A program made the position numbers and the translations under genes. Under the pieces are notes generated by a model that worked only from the letters and a program-made list of their open reading frames with translations, made no database searches and was not told the origin of the DNA. Below are positions 63,121-64,000 of a stretch of 64,000 nucleotides of DNA, one piece after another. The DNA lies in assembly GCF_946151075.1 (NCBI RefSeq), contig NZ_CAMGZB010000001.1:2098001-2162000 (forward strand), read 5' to 3'. Position 1 is the stretch's first letter. Every line of letters begins with the position of its first letter. The stretch comes from Neobacillus sp. Marseille-Q6967. Its GTDB lineage: Bacteria; Bacillota; Bacilli; Bacillales; Cytobacillaceae.

Positions 63121-63272
63121 CGTTATCGTCTCCTTTCCTTACCTATATTATAATGTCAACGCATATAAAAATCCATTCTCATGAAATGGGAAATCGCACA
63201 ATTTAAGACAGATTTTATGTGATGAACATTAGAATGTTGTAAAATAAAAGAAAAAGAACGAGGAATGATATT

Positions 63273-63590
63273 ATGGCGCAGAATGAAATAGAGGTTATCG
63301 TTTATGGTGCGGATGAATTATGTCCCAGTTGTGTTCATTTACCCTCATCGAAAGAGACATTTGAATGGCTTGAAGCTGCAATTGCTCGAAAATTCTCCGG
63401 ACAGCCGGTTAAAATGACCTATGTAGATATATATAACCCTCCAACTGAAAAAGCAAGCTTTGCCAAAAAGGTCATTGAGGAAGATATGTTTTATCCCGTT
63501 GTTGTGATAAACGAAAAAGTAGTAGGAGAAGGTAATCCACGTCTTAAAACAATCTTTTCAGAGTTAGAAAAATACGGCTATATAGCATAA
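63273..63590 (+). CDS. yuzD: YuzD family protein (DUF1462)
   Basis: 105 residues, thioredoxin-like, with CPSC at 17-20 and FYPVVVINEKVVGEGNPRL. DUF1462 proteins are small disulfide-type proteins of Bacilli; function unknown. GAGGAATG lies upstream of the ATG. It is divergent from yutI and may belong to the same Fe-S/thiol theme, which is inference. Confidence 0.85.
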   Translation: MAQNEIEVIVYGADELCPSCVHLPSSKETFEWLEAAIARKFSGQPVKMTYVDIYNPPTEKASFAKKVIEEDMFYPVVVINEKVVGEGNPRLKTIFSELEKYGYIA

Positions 63591-63619
63591 AAAGCATTCC
63601 GAAAAGGGAATGCTTTTTT
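63590..63619 (+). terminator. Terminator after yuzD
   Basis: AAAGCATTCC (63591-63600) and GGAATGCTTT (63607-63616) then TTT. Confidence 0.88.
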
Positions 63620-63655
63620 AAAAATTAAAAAAATATAATTTCAACTTTGAGAATT

Positions 63656-63776
63656 GTCTAGCTCCAGCGCCTAGGGGCTCGGGTCATAAGCCAATCCGTC
63701 CAGAAGGTTAAAAAACAACCTTCTAGTCGGCTCGTCTTATGCCTGTCGCCCCTGTTCAAGGCGCTTCTGCTTTTCT
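63656..63776 (-). repeat. Single inverted relative of the 125-bp element
   Basis: The reverse complement reads AGAAAAGCAGAAGCGCC..., CATAAGACGAGCCG, GAAGGTTGTTTTTTAACCTTC (split), GGACGGATTGGCTTATG and GAGCTAGAC, parallel to the units at 5491-5865 but diverged. About 121 bp, between yuzD and yutJ. Confidence 0.85.
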
Positions 63777-63779
63777 ATC

Positions 63780-64000
63780 TTAACCATTATGATACTTATA
63801 AAGCCAAAGGACGCCTGATTTTAACAGTCGGGCAACTCGGCCTGTAATAGCCCGGTCGTTCATCATTCCGAAGCCATGTTTTTTACCAAGGGATCCTAGA
63901 ACCCCTTTTAATTTAATGGTAGGGAAGGACTCTGGAAGTTCTTCACCATTCCAGCGTTTTTTCAATACTTCTACGATTTGTTCTGCTTGACCTTCAGCTA
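63780..64000 (-). CDS. yutJ: C-terminus of an NDH-2-type FAD oxidoreductase (YutJ-like, partial)
   Basis: The last 72 codons of a gene entering from the right edge. The residues AEQIVEVLKKRWNGEELP, GSLGKKHGFGMMNDRAITGR and the end SGVLWLYKYHNG fit the C-terminal membrane-binding end of type II NADH dehydrogenase-like proteins; position next to yutI/yuzD matches yutJ. The FAD and NAD domains are outside the window. Confidence 0.72.
   Translation of the reverse strand, partial: AEGQAEQIVEVLKKRWNGEELPESFPTIKLKGVLGSLGKKHGFGMMNDRAITGRVARLLKSGVLWLYKYHNG

Overview
The window is chromosomal DNA from a low-GC, spore-forming member of the Bacillaceae (Bacillus/Neobacillus-like). Gene content and order over much of the window match the yus-suf-yun-yut segment of Bacillus subtilis: yusV/yusU, fadNAE, yusI-gcvH-yusG-yusF-yusE-yusD, metNIQ, sufCDSUB, yunFEDCB, lytH, lipA and yutC to yutJ. 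Spore-associated genes (yunB, lytH, yhcN/ylaJ-type yutC, yutH) and AGGAGG-type ribosome binding sites fit this assignment. Genus and species cannot be fixed by eye. No rRNA, tRNA, phage, transposase or cas gene was seen.

Layout. 1-6 kb: tail of a glycosyltransferase, small membrane proteins, an AI-2E-family transporter, a CDF metal transporter, an acyl-CoA thioesterase and nadE, followed by three tandem 125-bp repeats that run into a MASE3-PAS sensor gene lacking a clear start and an output domain. 7-16 kb: an APC amino-acid antiporter, a tcyABC-type cystine importer, yuaF-floT (flotillin) behind a textbook SigW promoter, a two-component system and a yueD-like reductase. 16-20 kb: a tungstate ABC importer (tupABC) with a one-component regulator whose promoter carries 10-bp phased repeats, then azoR. 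20.6-21.2 kb: an array of eleven palindromes at a 52-bp pitch between the convergent azoR and uppP genes. 22-24 kb: a GalT-like protein and a RodA-type polymerase. 24.4-29.8 kb: a Fur-type hydroxamate-siderophore import cluster (yfiY, yfiZ, yfhA, yusV, a FhuF-like reductase, yusU). 30-31.5 kb: a lone, divergent glutamine synthetase and yuzL.

31.7-41 kb: the fadNAE beta-oxidation operon behind a perfect FadR-type operator, then yusI, gcvH, yusG-F-E-D and metY. 41.2-44.1 kb: a SAM-I riboswitch controlling metNIQ. 44.2-49.7 kb: sufCDSUB with a Fur-like box upstream and a strong non-terminator hairpin before sufB. 49.8-58.1 kb: yunFED, yunC, yunB, lytH, lipA, yutC, yutD and two small genes. 58.3-64 kb: an EAL-domain protein, yutE, yutF, yutG, yutH, yutI, yuzD and the C-terminus of yutJ.

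The housekeeping genes work in recognisable modules: iron import (Fur), Fe-S assembly (suf, yutI) and the Fe-S-dependent lipoyl pathway (lipA, gcvH); fatty acid oxidation (FadR); sulfur amino-acid uptake and synthesis (tcyABC, metY, SAM riboswitch-metNIQ). The most unusual material is non-coding: the 52-bp palindrome array whose arms switch sequence with compensatory change; the 10-bp phased repeats ahead of the tungstate regulator; the 125-bp tandem repeats, which have an inverted relative at the right end; and a 20-bp tandem repeat after sufB.
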